Positions 10,789-23,104 of a DNA stretch of 64,000 bases are shown piece after piece. The translations under genes and the position numbers were made by a program. The stretch lies in assembly GCF_048544455.1 (NCBI RefSeq), contig NC_133536.1, positions 37,838,652-37,902,651 on the forward strand, in the 5' to 3' direction. How positions within the stretch are numbered: position 1 is the stretch's first letter; each line of letters begins with the position of its first letter. The notes below the pieces were generated by a model. It had not been told where the DNA came from. It worked only from the letters and a program-made list of their open reading frames with translations, and searched no databases. This DNA is from Silene latifolia (taxonomy: Eukaryota > Streptophyta > Magnoliopsida > Caryophyllales > Caryophyllaceae).

Positions 10789-11319
10789 TCAACCTCCTGA
10801 CGATTCGTCTTCGTCTGCAAGACAAAAACCAGGCCAATATTTAGAAAGCTCTCCCATAAACCATTTTGTAATAACCGGATTTTTTCGTATGGATACCGGA
10901 TCTAATTTCCCATCGGAATTACAGACAACATTAGAGTTACATGCAACATCATCTCTTTTCTCCCTTGTACTCTCCCCCTTTTCATACTCCAATAAAACCC
11001 CAAATTCAGGCCATGATCTACATAGATATTCCATAAACATTAATCTGCTCTGAACAGATTGACGACTTGCTAACCAACTCTTTGCCCCCCTCTCATAATC
11101 TCCTCTCTTTGAATTAACCATCATCCTCAACTCCATCTCCTCATCCATGATTGTAAAAGGAGCAATATTTGAGCAACATGCAACAACATCAGACGATCCA
11201 TCGTCAACTTCGTCCTCTTTCATCTCCATCTCAGATTTACCACACAGATAATAATCTTCATATTTCTTCTCCATAGCACGAAGATCAAAATCAGACCGAC
11301 TAAATTCAGATTTTTCCAT
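10789..11319 (-). CDS. Hypothetical host protein with two WP[EG]F repeats
   Basis: About 176 residues, family not recognised. It starts at the ATG at 11319. The N-terminal third is charged (SEFSRSDFDLRAMEKKYEDY, SEMEMKEDEVDD). Two similar segments, FMEYLCRSWPEFGVLLEYE and FMGELSKYWPGFCLADEDE, form an internal repeat near residues 95-115 and 152-172. Upstream, the minus strand has a CT-rich leader with an AAACCCTA telo-box. The frame ends in TGA at 10789-10791; just before it AG/GTTGAT could be a splice donor, so this may be a first exon. Codon choice looks gene-like and the frame is intact, but expression is unproven. Confidence 0.55.
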   Translation of the reverse strand: MEKSEFSRSDFDLRAMEKKYEDYYLCGKSEMEMKEDEVDDGSSDVVACCSNIAPFTIMDEEMELRMMVNSKRGDYERGAKSWLASRQSVQSRLMFMEYLCRSWPEFGVLLEYEKGESTREKRDDVACNSNVVCNSDGKLDPVSIRKNPVITKWFMGELSKYWPGFCLADEDESSGG

Positions 11320-11640
11320 CACAGAAGCACCACCCAGATCAAAATTTAAAAAATGATCAGATTAATCAGAGGTGATGAACGAAGATTATGAATAATAATC
11401 AATGTTTGAAGAAGATTAAAAGAGGCGATGAAGTTTTGATGAAGAATGGAAGAGGAGATGATAAATTTGATGAAGATTAGAAGATGAAAACAATGACGGT
11501 TGAGAGAGAAAGAGATGAAGTGATAGGCGGAAGAGAGAGAGAGAGATAGCGCTAGGGTTTGAGGGGATGAGGACGGGAATAAAAGGCGCGAGAGATTAGG
11601 GTTAATGGGATTGGGCTGGGTTGGTTTAAGGGTTAAGTAG
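11320..11640 (-). promoter_or_regulatory. Probable 5' UTR and promoter of the 10789-11319 gene
   Basis: Read on the minus strand: a CT-rich leader with (CT)n at about 11530-11548, a telo-box AAACCCTA at about 11553-11560, and CGCGCC a little further upstream at about 11585. Such telo-box plus pyrimidine-rich leaders are common in plant genes used in growing cells. No clear TATA box was seen. Confidence 0.45.
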
Positions 11641-12636
11641 ATTAGTGGTCTGGATTACTATACTAATAGGATGGATTATGGGTAGGTTGATTTGTAAATA
11701 TTAAAAAGTAACAAGTGTAGTATAGTAATTACGTAAGGAAAAACATGTCCAAAAATAGACAATGGGACAGTTATCTGACTAGACGAAAATGGACAATGGG
11801 ACAGTTATCTGGAATAGGAGGGAGTATTTGAAATCTTTATTGGAGATGATGATGATGTTATTTGAGGGACTGCAGTTGTTTACTTTGTAGACACAACCTT
11901 TAACTATAAGGGGCCTAACTGCTCATGCGTTTAGAGTCTATTTTTTCTTAACACAAACATCTGGTATTATCTCGTAAAATACTTCAACTAGCTAGAAATA
12001 ATTAGATCGATCCTTCACTTTGATCTTTACTTGGTTAGTGTTTAGATGTCAAATGATATTGAAATCCAGAGCAACTTGTGGGAAAAGTGAAGTTTGGCTA
12101 AAATTGTTCTGGGCTTGGTTAGAAATTTGGGTATGAATACTAAGTATATGGTATTGACTGACATTCTTTTCTCTCATTTAGATTGCCTATTAAAACGATT
12201 ATTAAAATGGTGATTTTTCATCAGGCTTTCATCTATATATATTTATCCAGGACAATAATTTTTATGGTTCGTCGCAGCTAAATAGGGAAGAAAATGTTGC
12301 ATATTTGCAGATATTGTTCCTTGATCTATATACATTATTTGTAAATTGTTTTCCCTAGACTTATTTCTCAATATTAGTTATTTATAAACTTACTTAGCTG
12401 CTAATATTTTATCCTTTTATCTTATTTTTTCTGTCCACCATTTCTTTACCTCTTCTTTATCAGGTTGTCAATTGTTTTTCTCTGTCTCCGTTTTATTCTC
12501 CGTTTTATTTTTGCAAATTGCTTCTTTTCCTTTTATGTTCCCACAAATTTCATCTCTCTTTCAATTGACTTTTGTATCAAAATAAAGCAGAAAAATGAAT
12601 GAAACAATAAGAGTAGTACTTTGTTGAACATGACAA
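11641..12636. other. AT-rich intergenic DNA with a MITE remnant
   Basis: No gene seen. At about 11755-11832 a 36-bp unit containing GACAATGGGACAGTTATCTG is present twice in tandem, followed by GGAATAGGAGGGAGTA, which is the right-hand end typical of Stowaway-like MITEs; the matching left end was not found. Confidence 0.55.
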
Positions 12637-13395
12637 TCTACATAGTATAAAAGTCAAGCTATTTCTTGCATTCCATTGGCCAATAATTTTCAAAACTTGA
12701 AAAACTTTTATTTTAGTGGATCCCTCCATTTTTTTCATACACATTTAATAATATCTCTTCTACTTTCTTTAATTGTCTCTACTTAGGGGTTGTTTGGTTG
12801 ACACTTGAAAAACACAGGAATTGGAAAATCCCATGAATTGCAAAAATATGGGTTGTTTGGTTGCCATATTTTTTGGAAAATGGGGGAATTAGAAGTTCCC
12901 AGGAACTTCCAATGCCTACATGATGTAGGAATTGGCTTACCTACTCCCCCCTTGGTCATTGGAAGTTCCCATGTAATTTAATTCCAACATGAGCAACCAA
13001 ACACTTTTGTCAAATTCACCCGAATTGGATGCAGGAACTTAATTCCCATGAAATTGAAGTTCCTAGGAAAATTAAGTTCCTTGATCAACCAAACGACTCC
13101 TTAGTCTACTCTATTTCCTACCTTTTTTAAATAAATATCTTACACTATATTATGTTTTCTTAATGTATTATAAAAAGATTAACGTACAACTATAAATTGT
13201 ATATATATTGAAACATAATTATTTATTCCTACATAGTTATATATGGAGGGGATAGTTTAAAAAAAATTGATAACTATAATTATATTAGTATTTTAAGTTA
13301 TAATTATTTGAAATTTTGTTTTTAATATTTATGCATTTGATTAAATTGTTGAATACATAATTCCGTGCAATTTTGTTGCACGGGTATAAAACTAG
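12637..13395 (+). mobile_element. Non-autonomous Helitron with a nested MITE
   Basis: Starts TCTACATAGTATAAAAG after an A and ends with the 8-bp-stem hairpin CCGTGCAA-TTTTG-TTGCACGG followed by GTATAAAACTAG and then T. TC start, hairpin about 10 bases before CTAG, and insertion between A and T are Helitron hallmarks. No helicase sequence; 759 bp in all, of which 315 bp are a later MITE. Confidence 0.8.
12786..13100. mobile_element. PIF/Harbinger-like (Tourist) MITE inside the Helitron
   Basis: Ends GGGGTTGTTTGGTTGA and (reverse complement) GGAGTCGTTTGGTTGATC form a TIR, flanked by a 3-bp TTA duplication (12783-12785 and 13101-13103). A second inner pair of GGTTGTTTGGTTG-type sequences (about 12851 and, inverted, 12990) suggests an element within an element or repeated subterminal motifs. 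Confidence 0.8.
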
Positions 13396-14236
13396 TAAAG
13401 AGGTATAATTCAATATCAAACTCTACCTTACATTCGTCTCATCAAACTATTAATTATCAAGCATGTCATTCATTGCGTATATAGCAATGTTTGATCCACT
13501 TTTTATCCCATTTCATTGTCAATGGTAACTCCTCGAATTCCATTGTCCCAAATTTAGATCAATGGTTTAAGGTTTACTATACGTGATTAACCTTGGGATA
13601 AAATTTCAAAATTGAAAAGCATACAGAGCATCCACATTCATTTAGTGGATTTGTGATTCATATGGCTCAAAGAATGATTAATTATCGAAATGTCGTTATC
13701 GTTGCTAAATTACATGTTTATAGTTTAGGGTAGAAGATATAAATTTGAAATACGGATAACTATACTCGGGTTCATTAAAATTACTATTTGTATTGTATTA
13801 TACTCTGTATTATAATAAGGCAAAGTACAACAAATATACAACACGAATGATTTGGGACCAAGGGGTGAAAAAGATTTGACATTTGACATAAGTATATGAG
13901 TTTCTAATTGCTTTTTTTCCATTTGTTTTTATTTCTTGGTTTGGTATTCAGTTACGATCTAACAGATATTTGAAATTATGTTGAATATTATACATGGATG
14001 ATCGTTTGACGCTTCTTGATTGGAGTAATATCACCCGCTCTTAATTCTAAGTCATGTTTGGTGATCTCGGACTAAGGGAATCATTCGATTTATTAAGTAG
14101 CAAATTTGTACTAATTCTTATCTCAATTTCCCCAAAGCAGTACTTTTTTTTTAGTTAACAATTTGCCTAACTACTAGTACCACTATATAGAGTGTGCAAT
14201 GTGCACATACAAAAAATATATACATCGGTTAAAGAC
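13396..14236. other. AT-rich intergenic DNA
   Basis: No gene, hairpin, TIR or tandem repeat worth naming seen. Confidence 0.5.
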
Positions 14237-14444
14237 TTTTTTTTATGACGAGAGGGTTGAGTCCCCCCTGGGCCTATGCATTCCCGCACTACCACATGGA
14301 CCATGTAAGTCACCCTCTTCGGGGACTTCAATGGCCAAGTGATCATCGCCCCAGCTAGTAGTCGAACCCGGGACCTCTCAACTCTTACATTTATGCAAGT
14401 TTCAAGGTTTAACCTAGCTACCTCTGAACTAACACCACTTGGTT
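14237..14444 (-). mobile_element. tRNA-derived SINE
   Basis: On the minus strand it starts near AACCAAGTGGTGTTAGTTCA, with box-A-like GTTCAGAGGTAGCTAGG, box B GGGTTCGACTA (about 14360-14370), a unique body and a short A tail (14237-14244). These are the parts of a Pol III-transcribed plant SINE. No target duplication was found by eye. Confidence 0.7.
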
Positions 14445-14526
14445 CATGTGTGTAGACTTAGTTGTAAACTAGTCCGTGTGTTTGTAACATAACTATAAAT
14501 AAATAATATAAAAAGGCAAGATTTGA

Positions 14527-14734
14527 GCATTTGTCTAACGCCACGTGGCATCTCTTTTGCTTATAATCGTAGCGCATTTGTCTAACGCCACGTGGCATCC
14601 CTTTTGCTTATAATCCTAGCGTTTGACTGCTTATATAAGTTTAAACCTTCTATTTCAACTAATTTTCTCAAATTCCAACGGCAATGAAGACGACAAGTCC
14701 ACAAAAAAGCCTGTTATTACCCGTTCATCAATAA
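14527..14734 (+). promoter_or_regulatory. Promoter-like fragment: two G-boxes, TATA box, 16-codon ORF
   Basis: A 47-bp unit is repeated in tandem (14527-14573, 14574-14620); each copy holds the palindrome GCCACGTGGC, a strong G-box/ABRE core (CACGTG at 14542 and 14589). TATATAAG follows at 14632, then an ATG at 14684 opening MKTTSPQKSLLLPVHQ and stop. Spacing fits a plant promoter with a short leader, but the coding part is too short for a known gene; probably a promoter and gene start cut off from its gene. Confidence 0.5.
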
Positions 14735-15356
14735 ACGCATAGATGACCTTTGGTGTCTTATTCTGTTCCTCTTCCTTTCATAATTAGCAGGAACAATTTT
14801 ACATTTATTGAATCAATATAAACCGTAATATTATCCAACAAAATGGCAGTCATTAACCATTCATGTCTTCTTGAAATTTTTAGTTAAGCACTAAAACCCA
14901 ATTTTCGTCCTAATTGAACTTATGTCTCTTTTTTTTTTTGCAGGTATATTTATCTCCTCTGTAGTCGTGATACTCATTTTTTTTTTTGCAAAGTAATGTA
15001 TCTTGAAGTTTATTACTCCTAAAATATTTTTTTAGGAAATTATACACTAGTTTTTTAGTAACCAGCAACCATTTTTTTTTCTGTTAATCAGCACAAAGAA
15101 TGAGCAAAGCATTCCCGAGGAGAATTGTACTAATTGTTAGTATGCATCAAATTTTTTTTTTTCCCAAAATTATCTCTGAACGGATCATCATTGAAAATTG
15201 ATCGGAATATACTTAGATTACTCCTACTAATACACTTGGAATGAATTGCGGGGAAGATGTAAAATGATATCAAGGGATATACATAGACCTTACAATTGAG
15301 GATTTGAGGTAGGTTTTTAAATCCTATTGAAATAGGCAGTATCATTTTCTTTTCAA
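14735..15356. other. AT-rich intergenic DNA with poly(T) runs
   Basis: No feature beyond several runs of 8-11 T. Confidence 0.5.
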
Positions 15357-16794
15357 TCTACCTAGTATAAAAGTTAGGTTCTTTAAAACTTTTTAATTGG
15401 TCCCTATTTTTTAGGAACAAATTTATTTATTTATTTATTTATTTTTTGCTGAAGAAACCCACGTTTGTTTGTGGGATTTCTTTAATCTCACAATTTGTGT
15501 TTTTTCACTATATTTGTTTGCCCCATAACTACTACTACCTCTAAACATGAAATTATATTATAGAAATTTGTGATGGAATTATAAGATAACAAAATATTTA
15601 CGAAGCATTTTTTTCAGTGTGAAATATAATTGTTTTGAGTATCATTTACAAGTCCCATAAATTATTACTATATCAAAAAATTGGAGAAAGGAAATAATAA
15701 GTTAAATGTTGGTAAAGAAATGAAATTAAAATCATTATAACCAGATTTATTATACATGAACAACTCCAAATGACAAAAATAAAGCATAAATGATCTTCAT
15801 GGATAAATCTTATAAAATGCATGTAGAAGATCTGAATATTATGAGGAGTGCTATAAAAAACATAAGAGATAAGAGAAATAATTGTAAGCATAAACTCTTT
15901 AAAAACTAAAATTTTCATCAATAAACACATAAATTAATATACCTCAAAAACATGAGGGACAAAGACGCAGATAGGTATTAAAAAATATGAATCATCAAAT
16001 GTATAAATAATATCCTATGAAATTAGGTTAAAAAAATATTAGATATAATTGCTATGAAGCGGTCAAAATTGATAAACTAACATTAAAATACTATCAAACC
16101 TCATAAATTGAATGAGATATTTATTTTTTTTCCATATACCATACCTTATAATTTATAAAAGCTGTTTAGGTATGCATTATTTGAAGCTGAATCGGATTGA
16201 AGGAGGTATCGAAAAAATTAGATATTGAGAGGGAGATGGATGTACAAATGAAGACTGCAAGATATACTAGATAGAGATATCAATGCGTGAGAATAACCAA
16301 CGTATATGGGTTGGGTTAGGGTTTAATCTATTAATTAGATGATCAACAAATTAATCCTAACGGCTAAATGTTTGTTTTTGGGCCACTTGACGAAATGAAT
16401 CAAACAAATCAATATCAATGGATTGTTGTATTTTTGGAATTTGAAATTGAATAATTTATATCTATCCCAAACTGTTAGGGGATATAGAACTTGGTAAACG
16501 GGTTAACTGAGTCGAGTTCGGTTTGAATGTCCCAAAAAGTTAGAATGACATAGTAGGCGTCTTACCATTCAAGTTTGCTGGTCAAACGAGTTACAAGTTC
16601 GGTTGTATTGGGTTCAGGTAAAATTGGGCAAGCGTGTTTCAAATTTAGAAAATACAAGTTTATTCACAATTATAATGTCACGAGTTTATGGCATTGCACA
16701 TTTAACGAGTATCATTTATATTCTCATTTATCCAATAATAACGGATGTTATTATGATTGTCGACCTATGCATTTTTTACACGGGTTTAAACTAG
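15357..16794 (+). mobile_element. Possible decayed Helitron
   Basis: Starts TCTACCTAGTATAAAAGTTA after an A, close to the start of the Helitron at 12637. A related but worn 3' end, ATGCATTTTTTACACGGG followed by TTTAAACTAG, closes at 16794 before T; the hairpin is degraded. The interior is AT-rich and codes for nothing recognisable. The pairing of these two ends is an inference. Confidence 0.4.
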
Positions 16795-17124
16795 TGTTCC
16801 TTTCTTTTTCTTTTTCAGGATTTGACAATGTGATTCTTAATTGTTGGAGCCTGGAAGTTCATTAGATTACTACTCAATAGTTAGTGGTTTGCGCATGATA
16901 TGTAGTCATTAATTAATTTTTAGATGTCCAATTTGAAATTATGTACTCCCTTGCTATGTTAATGATGATTACTACCTCATGTTTAGTACTCTATATTTGT
17001 TACAGAGTATATATGTCGAGTTGCTTATATAATTTTATCGTTGTTTGCAGTTAATCAATTATCATATTGTAGCTGTCAAAAAATAAAGGAACTTATCAAG
17101 TTGCATTTGATCTTATAAATGTTA
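16795..17124. other. AT-rich intergenic DNA
   Basis: Nothing recognised. Confidence 0.5.
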
Positions 17125-17460
17125 CTCCCTCCTATCCACTCTTTTGTTCCTCTTTGAAGTGGGCATGGAGATTAAGGGTGGAGAGTATAATATTGATAAA
17201 AATATGAGTGGGGTTTAGTAATTGGAGAGAGGTATGAATAATTAGGATTAAATATTAATAAAGGAGATGGGTGGGGTTTGGTTATTGGAGAGAGGTAGGA
17301 ATAATTAGAATTAAATATTAGTAAAGGATATGGTGGGGTTTGATGAGTGGAGAGAGGTAAGAGTATAATATTAATAAAAACTTTCTGAAAAAGGAAAGGG
17401 GAAGAAAACCTGAATAATCCGTTTTAGGAAATAGGGAAAAAAAGAGTGGATAGGAGGGAG
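17125..17460. mobile_element. Stowaway-like (mariner) MITE with internal tandem repeats
   Basis: TIRs CTCCCTCCTATCCACTCTTT and its inverted partner AAGAGTGGATAGGAGGGAG bound 336 bp, flanked by TA on both sides (17123-17124 and 17461-17462). Inside, a roughly 65-bp unit with GGGTTT...GGAGAGAGGTA(T/G)GAATAATTAG is repeated about three times. Confidence 0.88.
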
Positions 17461-17462
17461 TA

Positions 17463-18004
17463 TATTGTTACGTAATATTTGGATTCGTGTGCCCATTGGC
17501 AAAGTACATTTGATCTTATATGGTGTTATTTTGATTGGCGCATGTCAATATTGAAGTAACCGTTTGTACTAAAGCTGGTCTTATTTGGAGTCGTGGGATG
17601 TTCACGATTAGGAAGTGACGAGTAGGTACATTAGGATGATACGAGGGTCTATCATATAACTAGATGTCGGTTCCATGTTATTTTTCACAAGGGTATAGAC
17701 TAAAGGAGTAACAAGAACGCAAAGTGTAAGGGCATTTAGATTAGGACGGCCTGAGACTTGCCAATCTAATGCTAACCTCTCAGTTCGACTAATATCAATG
17801 ACTGTGTTTGGACTAGGTGGTGTGGGCAACATTGTGGAGAGTAACAATTATTAAATGTGCTATAAAGGACTGTTTATAATTTCACCAGTTAAAAAATTAC
17901 TCCGTAATTACCTACTCTCACATACTCCCTTTGTCCTGGACATTTGTGGAGGAGACCACTTGTAGATAGTGTCATTCTATGACAAGTTGACAAGGGGGCT
18001 TGTG
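17463..18004. other. Intergenic DNA with a Stowaway-like end
   Basis: No gene. CATACTCCCTTTGTCCTGGACATTTG at about 17920-17945 resembles one end of a Stowaway MITE; no partner end seen. The last 8 bases are the target duplication of the hAT MITE. Confidence 0.45.
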
Positions 18005-18418
18005 TAGACCTAGCAAATCGGGATAACGGGTCGATTTCGGGTCGGGCCATTTTGGGTTTCTCAAATTTTCAGTTTAGCTCGGGTCGAGCCGGGTCATTTC
18101 GGAATTTGAGTCTGTTTCGGGTCAAGCGGGTCGGGTTATTTTGGATCGGATCGTTTTCGGGTCAATGATTAATAGAGAAAAAGGTATTTCAAGTCTGTTG
18201 TAGTCAACTAAAGTTATATTCTGTCAGGCCATTTTCGGGTTGAATGGTTTCGGGTCGGGTCTGTTACGGGTACATGAAAGATCGAGTCATTTTCGGGTCG
18301 AGTCTGGTCAATTCGGGCTTCGGGTGTCATTCGGGTGCGGCAGTTCGGGTCGATTTCGGGTCTCGAGTCAATATTTTCGGGTCGGGTCAATCAGGTCGGG
18401 TTGATTTTGCCAGGTCTA
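18005..18418. mobile_element. hAT-type MITE full of CGGGTC words
   Basis: TIR TAGACCTAGCAAA / TAGACCTGGCAAA (reverse complement of the right end) with a perfect 8-bp target duplication GGCTTGTG at 17997-18004 and 18419-18426. The interior is dozens of variants of TTCGGGTCGGGTC, with no coding sequence. The 8-bp duplication assigns it to hAT. Confidence 0.85.
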
Positions 18419-18426
18419 GGCTTGTG

Positions 18427-19531
18427 AGTGATCAAATTACCCTTTGATTAATATTCTCAAAATAAAAAGGTAAACACTAGGTTGTGATACCTTAAAAAGG
18501 TAAACAAATGACCGAGACGGGGGAAAGAGAATCCACATTAAACAGAATGATGCATCTTCTTAGCACTCTTTCTCCTCTAAGAGGATATTCTCTTGAATGT
18601 GGAATCAATTTGAACATCCTCTTTGAAAGAGAAAGAGGAAGATTTCTTGTATTTTTATAGGAAGTACAACCTAGGCCTTTGTGCCCAATAGTCATCCCTC
18701 ATCTACCATGTGTCATATATTTTATTTTTATTTTTATTTTTTAGTTATCAAAAATTTGAGAGATGTTAAATAAAAGGATCCTCTTTGATATTGGAAAAAA
18801 ATAGAAGAAAGCTAGGATGAAGATAGAGATAGTGAGAAATGAGGTGTCAAAATAATAGGAAAAAAAAAAAGAGGAAATAATAGAAAGAGGAAATACTTTT
18901 CAATGTGTATACTCTAATATTATCATCGAATCCAATCTATCCTATTGAGCTCGCTATAAAAGGACTACCTAAAAGCAAGGTGGAATTGCCAAGTGCCTGT
19001 CAAATTACCTTATCGTATAGCATGCACTAGGATATTCAAATCAATTCCCCTCTAATCTCTTATGTCAACTATAATTGATTGCCAATAACAAGTAAAGAGA
19101 GATGAAAAGCAGACTTGAAGCACAAAGGCGTTCATTTTGTAGGATAACTTATAATGGATCTAGAATCAATTACCTTAAGATTAATTTGATCGATATTAAT
19201 TATCTTCTCATACATGAAATCAAACTCCTTGTGCCATGTCAAAACAAAATCACCTTTTATTAATACGTTCACATTTCCTGACTATGTCCACTCTCATTGC
19301 AAAGAAGTAACTTATTTTGTAAGATATTATGTTGATCTTATTTTATCATCCACGTAGTTGAATAAGTGATTTGTCTCCTCGAACACAATGATGGACATCA
19401 AAACGTGAACATTAATAATAGATTTATATGTAAAACATGTTTTACTTAGTGCGGGTTTGACGGTCTCGTATGAATTCTGACACTAGATAAAAGTGAAGGT
19501 TGTTATCTATCTTCTCCCTCCAACCTTCTCT
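18427..19531. other. AT-rich intergenic DNA
   Basis: No gene or complete element recognised. A purine-rich stretch lies at 18820-18900. Confidence 0.5.
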
Positions 19532-19846
19532 TGTAACACCCCACGTTAATTCAAGAGGTTCAATGATAGGTTTAAATGACTAGTGCTTAAAGGGATTGGA
19601 AGTACTAGTCATATCAACAAAGTGCACTTTCTTTTATGGTCATCCATGCGAAAGACCTCCAAAGTTAAGCGTGCTTGGCTGGGAGTAGTCTTAGGATGGT
19701 GACCTCCTGGGAAGGTTTCCGGGATGCGCATGAGTGAGGACAAAATGCGCTATAAAAGAACCTGTGTTCATCTGTGGGCCATGTACATAGCCTGGTGAGC
19801 TATCATACGTAACCGCTCCCGACCCAGTTTGGGTCGGGGTGTTACA
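19532..19846 (+). repeat. Cassandra left LTR with 5S-like region
   Basis: 315 bp; 5S rRNA-like segment with the internal Pol III control region at about 19645-19735. Confidence 0.93.
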
Positions 19847-20020
19847 AGTGGTATCAGAGCAACCCTGCGACCGTGTGGTGATCGGAGGCAGTTGTTATAT
19901 GCTCCTGGAGGCAGTGGTTATACGCTCCATTGTAATCACACACCTAGCGGGGAGGATTCTGGGATAGCGGTTATGGTCCCAGGCGCAACGAGGACGTTGC
20001 GTTCTTCATGTGGGGGTGAT

Positions 20021-20336
20021 TGTAACACCCCACGTTAATTGAAGAGGTCCAGTGATAGGTTTAAATGACTAGTGCTTAAAGAGATTGAAAGTAATACTCA
20101 TATTAACAAAGTGCACTTTCTTTTATGGTCATCCATGCGAAAAAACTCCAAAGTTAAGCGTGGTTGGCTGGGAGTAGTCTTAGGATGGGTGACCTCATGG
20201 GAAGGTTTCCGGGATGCGCATGAGTGAGGATAAAATGCGCTATAAAAGGACCCGTGTTGATCTGTGGGCCATGTACACAGCCTGGTGAGCTATCATAAGT
20301 AACCGCTCCCGACCCGGTTTGGGTCGGGGTGTTACA
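20021..20336 (+). repeat. Cassandra right LTR with 5S-like region
   Basis: 316 bp partner of the left LTR with the same inverted ends. Confidence 0.93.
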
Positions 20337-21225
<889 letters not shown>

Positions 21226-22562
21226 TGAAACCAAGGGTTGAGATTTGTTTTGAGTTTTACGTAAAAAAAAAAAAAAAAAGAAATCAACTAATAATCATAA
21301 TCAATACACTTTTTATTCTCCCAACACTGATTACCTCGTATTCATTAGCACAACTGTAATATCCCTTTCACGTTAAATTGTATTCTTCTCTCTAACCCTT
21401 TCTTCTTCCTTATATTACTCCCTAAAAAATTAATCTTCATACTGGTTTAATAACATCCCTTCATCCTTTAGTTAGTTCTTTAATATTTACTTAAATTTTC
21501 GACCATATTCATCCTCTATTTAGTTCATCACTTATATTTCATGGCTGATATGGAGATTGTGGCTTATGAGGTCATTGAGAATGGTAAGATGAGTACTTCT
21601 AATTTAATTGTTCTATAGAGATATTTTACTAGTTATCATTGTTAAACGTATGTATAGTTAGAAAAGGAATTGTGTTTATATGAGTAGTAATATTTGCACG
21701 GTGTGAAATTTATCTTTATATTTTTTTGCGTGATGGAAGATGAACATGTCGTGTTTGTAAGTAGACATATTAGAAGAGGCAGAGGAAAATAGGTAAGCGA
21801 AAAAAAGGTTACAAAACTTTTTTTTTTTTAGACGATGGAGGTAAGGGAGACGAGTAGTCGTATGCTTTAGTTTTTGGTTTAGGGTTGGTGACAACTTTTG
21901 GCTTTATTAAAGTTTCAATTGTTTTACATTAGGGTTTTTTAGCAGATTTTTGGTAATTATTATGTTTGTACGTTGGTTTAGTTTCCGTTGATTAATGTTT
22001 TTTATTTTTTATTTTGTACTGAACTTTTTTTTTTTTGATTATTTTGTGTCGTCAGTTGCAGCTGATGTAGATGATGAAACAATTCCACCGGTGTCAGAGG
22101 AAGACTTTTGTAAGCAGTTGGAGGATGTATTTACTCCATACATTGGGATGGAGTTTGGGGATATTGAGGAAGCTATAACATTTTATAAGGTGTACGAACT
22201 TGGGGTTGGGTTCGATGTGAGAAAATACACAACTAAAAAGTGGCGTGACGGTACTATAAAATCAAAATTATTGGTTTGTAATAGGGAGGGGTTTACAAAA
22301 TCAAGTAACGAAAGTCCGGGTAAGGAAGAAGATGGAAGTAAGCAGGAGAGAAGAAATAAGCTTAAAAGGATTGGTTGTAAAGCTCGGATGAGGTTATTTT
22401 CGAAGAATGGTGTGCTTTTAGTGGACCGGTTTCATGAAGAACATAATCACGAGCTTGTTGCTGTCAAAGATAGGGAGTTTCAAAAATTATCCAAAAACAT
22501 TTCCAAGTATCACATGGGACTAATTGTCTCAAATTCAAGGGTTAGTAACTTAAAGTTTTAAA

Positions 22563-23104
22563 AGTTAGAGGTTAAAGTTTCACAATGTACTTTTAAAGTT
22601 TCATTAGTGAGTGTGGGTTATGGAGTCAGTTTTTATGTTGTAAGTTGTTGATGTTTAAATTTTTGTATATTACAATTTCGTAGTTCACGCATAAAGTTCC
22701 ATTACTGAAATATGTAGTTGAATTTCCGGAAATAGATTTAATATTTCATAAAATGTGAATTAGACTTTCAAAATTGTCTTTAAAAGTTTCAACTTTATAT
22801 TTGACAAATGCGAGACATGAACGTGTTGAAGTTGCAAAATTTGTCGTTAAAATTTTAAAGTTAACATCTAAAGTTTTAGTGCTCAATTCAAATGTTAAAA
22901 GACAGGAAAGATAATGTTGTAATTTTTTTTTCCATGATCTGAGTTAAAGTTTCTTAAAAGAGTGTTGAATTTTTGAATGGAACGGTTAAAATTTCATTGA
23001 CAGTTACGTTTGTGAGAATGAATTTAACTGGACAGGGTTAAAGTTTGAATGTTCGATTGTGAATTTAATTTCTGTTCTGACGTTCGTTTGTTAATTCATT
23101 GCAG
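22563..23104 (+). repeat. AAAGTTTCA repeat array forming a transposase intron
   Basis: Degenerate GTTAAAGTTTCA-like words fill the intron from the donor near 22540 to the acceptor TTCATTGCAG at 23104. Confidence 0.8.

Larger units (their letters stand above)
19532..20336 (+). mobile_element. Cassandra TRIM retrotransposon, structurally whole
   Basis: Two LTRs (19532-19846, 20021-20336) begin TGTAACACCCC and end GGGGTGTTACA. Each contains a 5S rRNA-like block (AAGTTAAGCGTGCTTGGCTG, then GGGTGACCTC), the mark of Cassandra. Primer site TGGTATCAGAGC (initiator tRNA-Met) follows the first LTR at 19849-19860 and a G-rich polypurine tract (20010-20020) precedes the second. Perfect 5-bp target duplication TCTCT at 19527-19531 and 20337-20341. 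It has no genes by nature and needs enzymes from elsewhere. The LTRs differ at roughly 6-7% of sites by eye, which suggests an age of a few million years. Confidence 0.95.

Noticed and set aside
14571-14620. Direct repeat as a CRISPR-like or satellite array
   Set aside because: Only two units, no spacers, plant context; better read as a duplicated promoter segment.
16575-16865. 96-codon ORF near the possible Helitron end
   Set aside because: Two frames open in parallel, AT-rich composition, crosses the Helitron end; no protein likeness.
19640-19740. A true 5S rRNA gene
   Set aside because: The match is partial and lies inside a Cassandra LTR, with LTR ends, primer site and target duplication.
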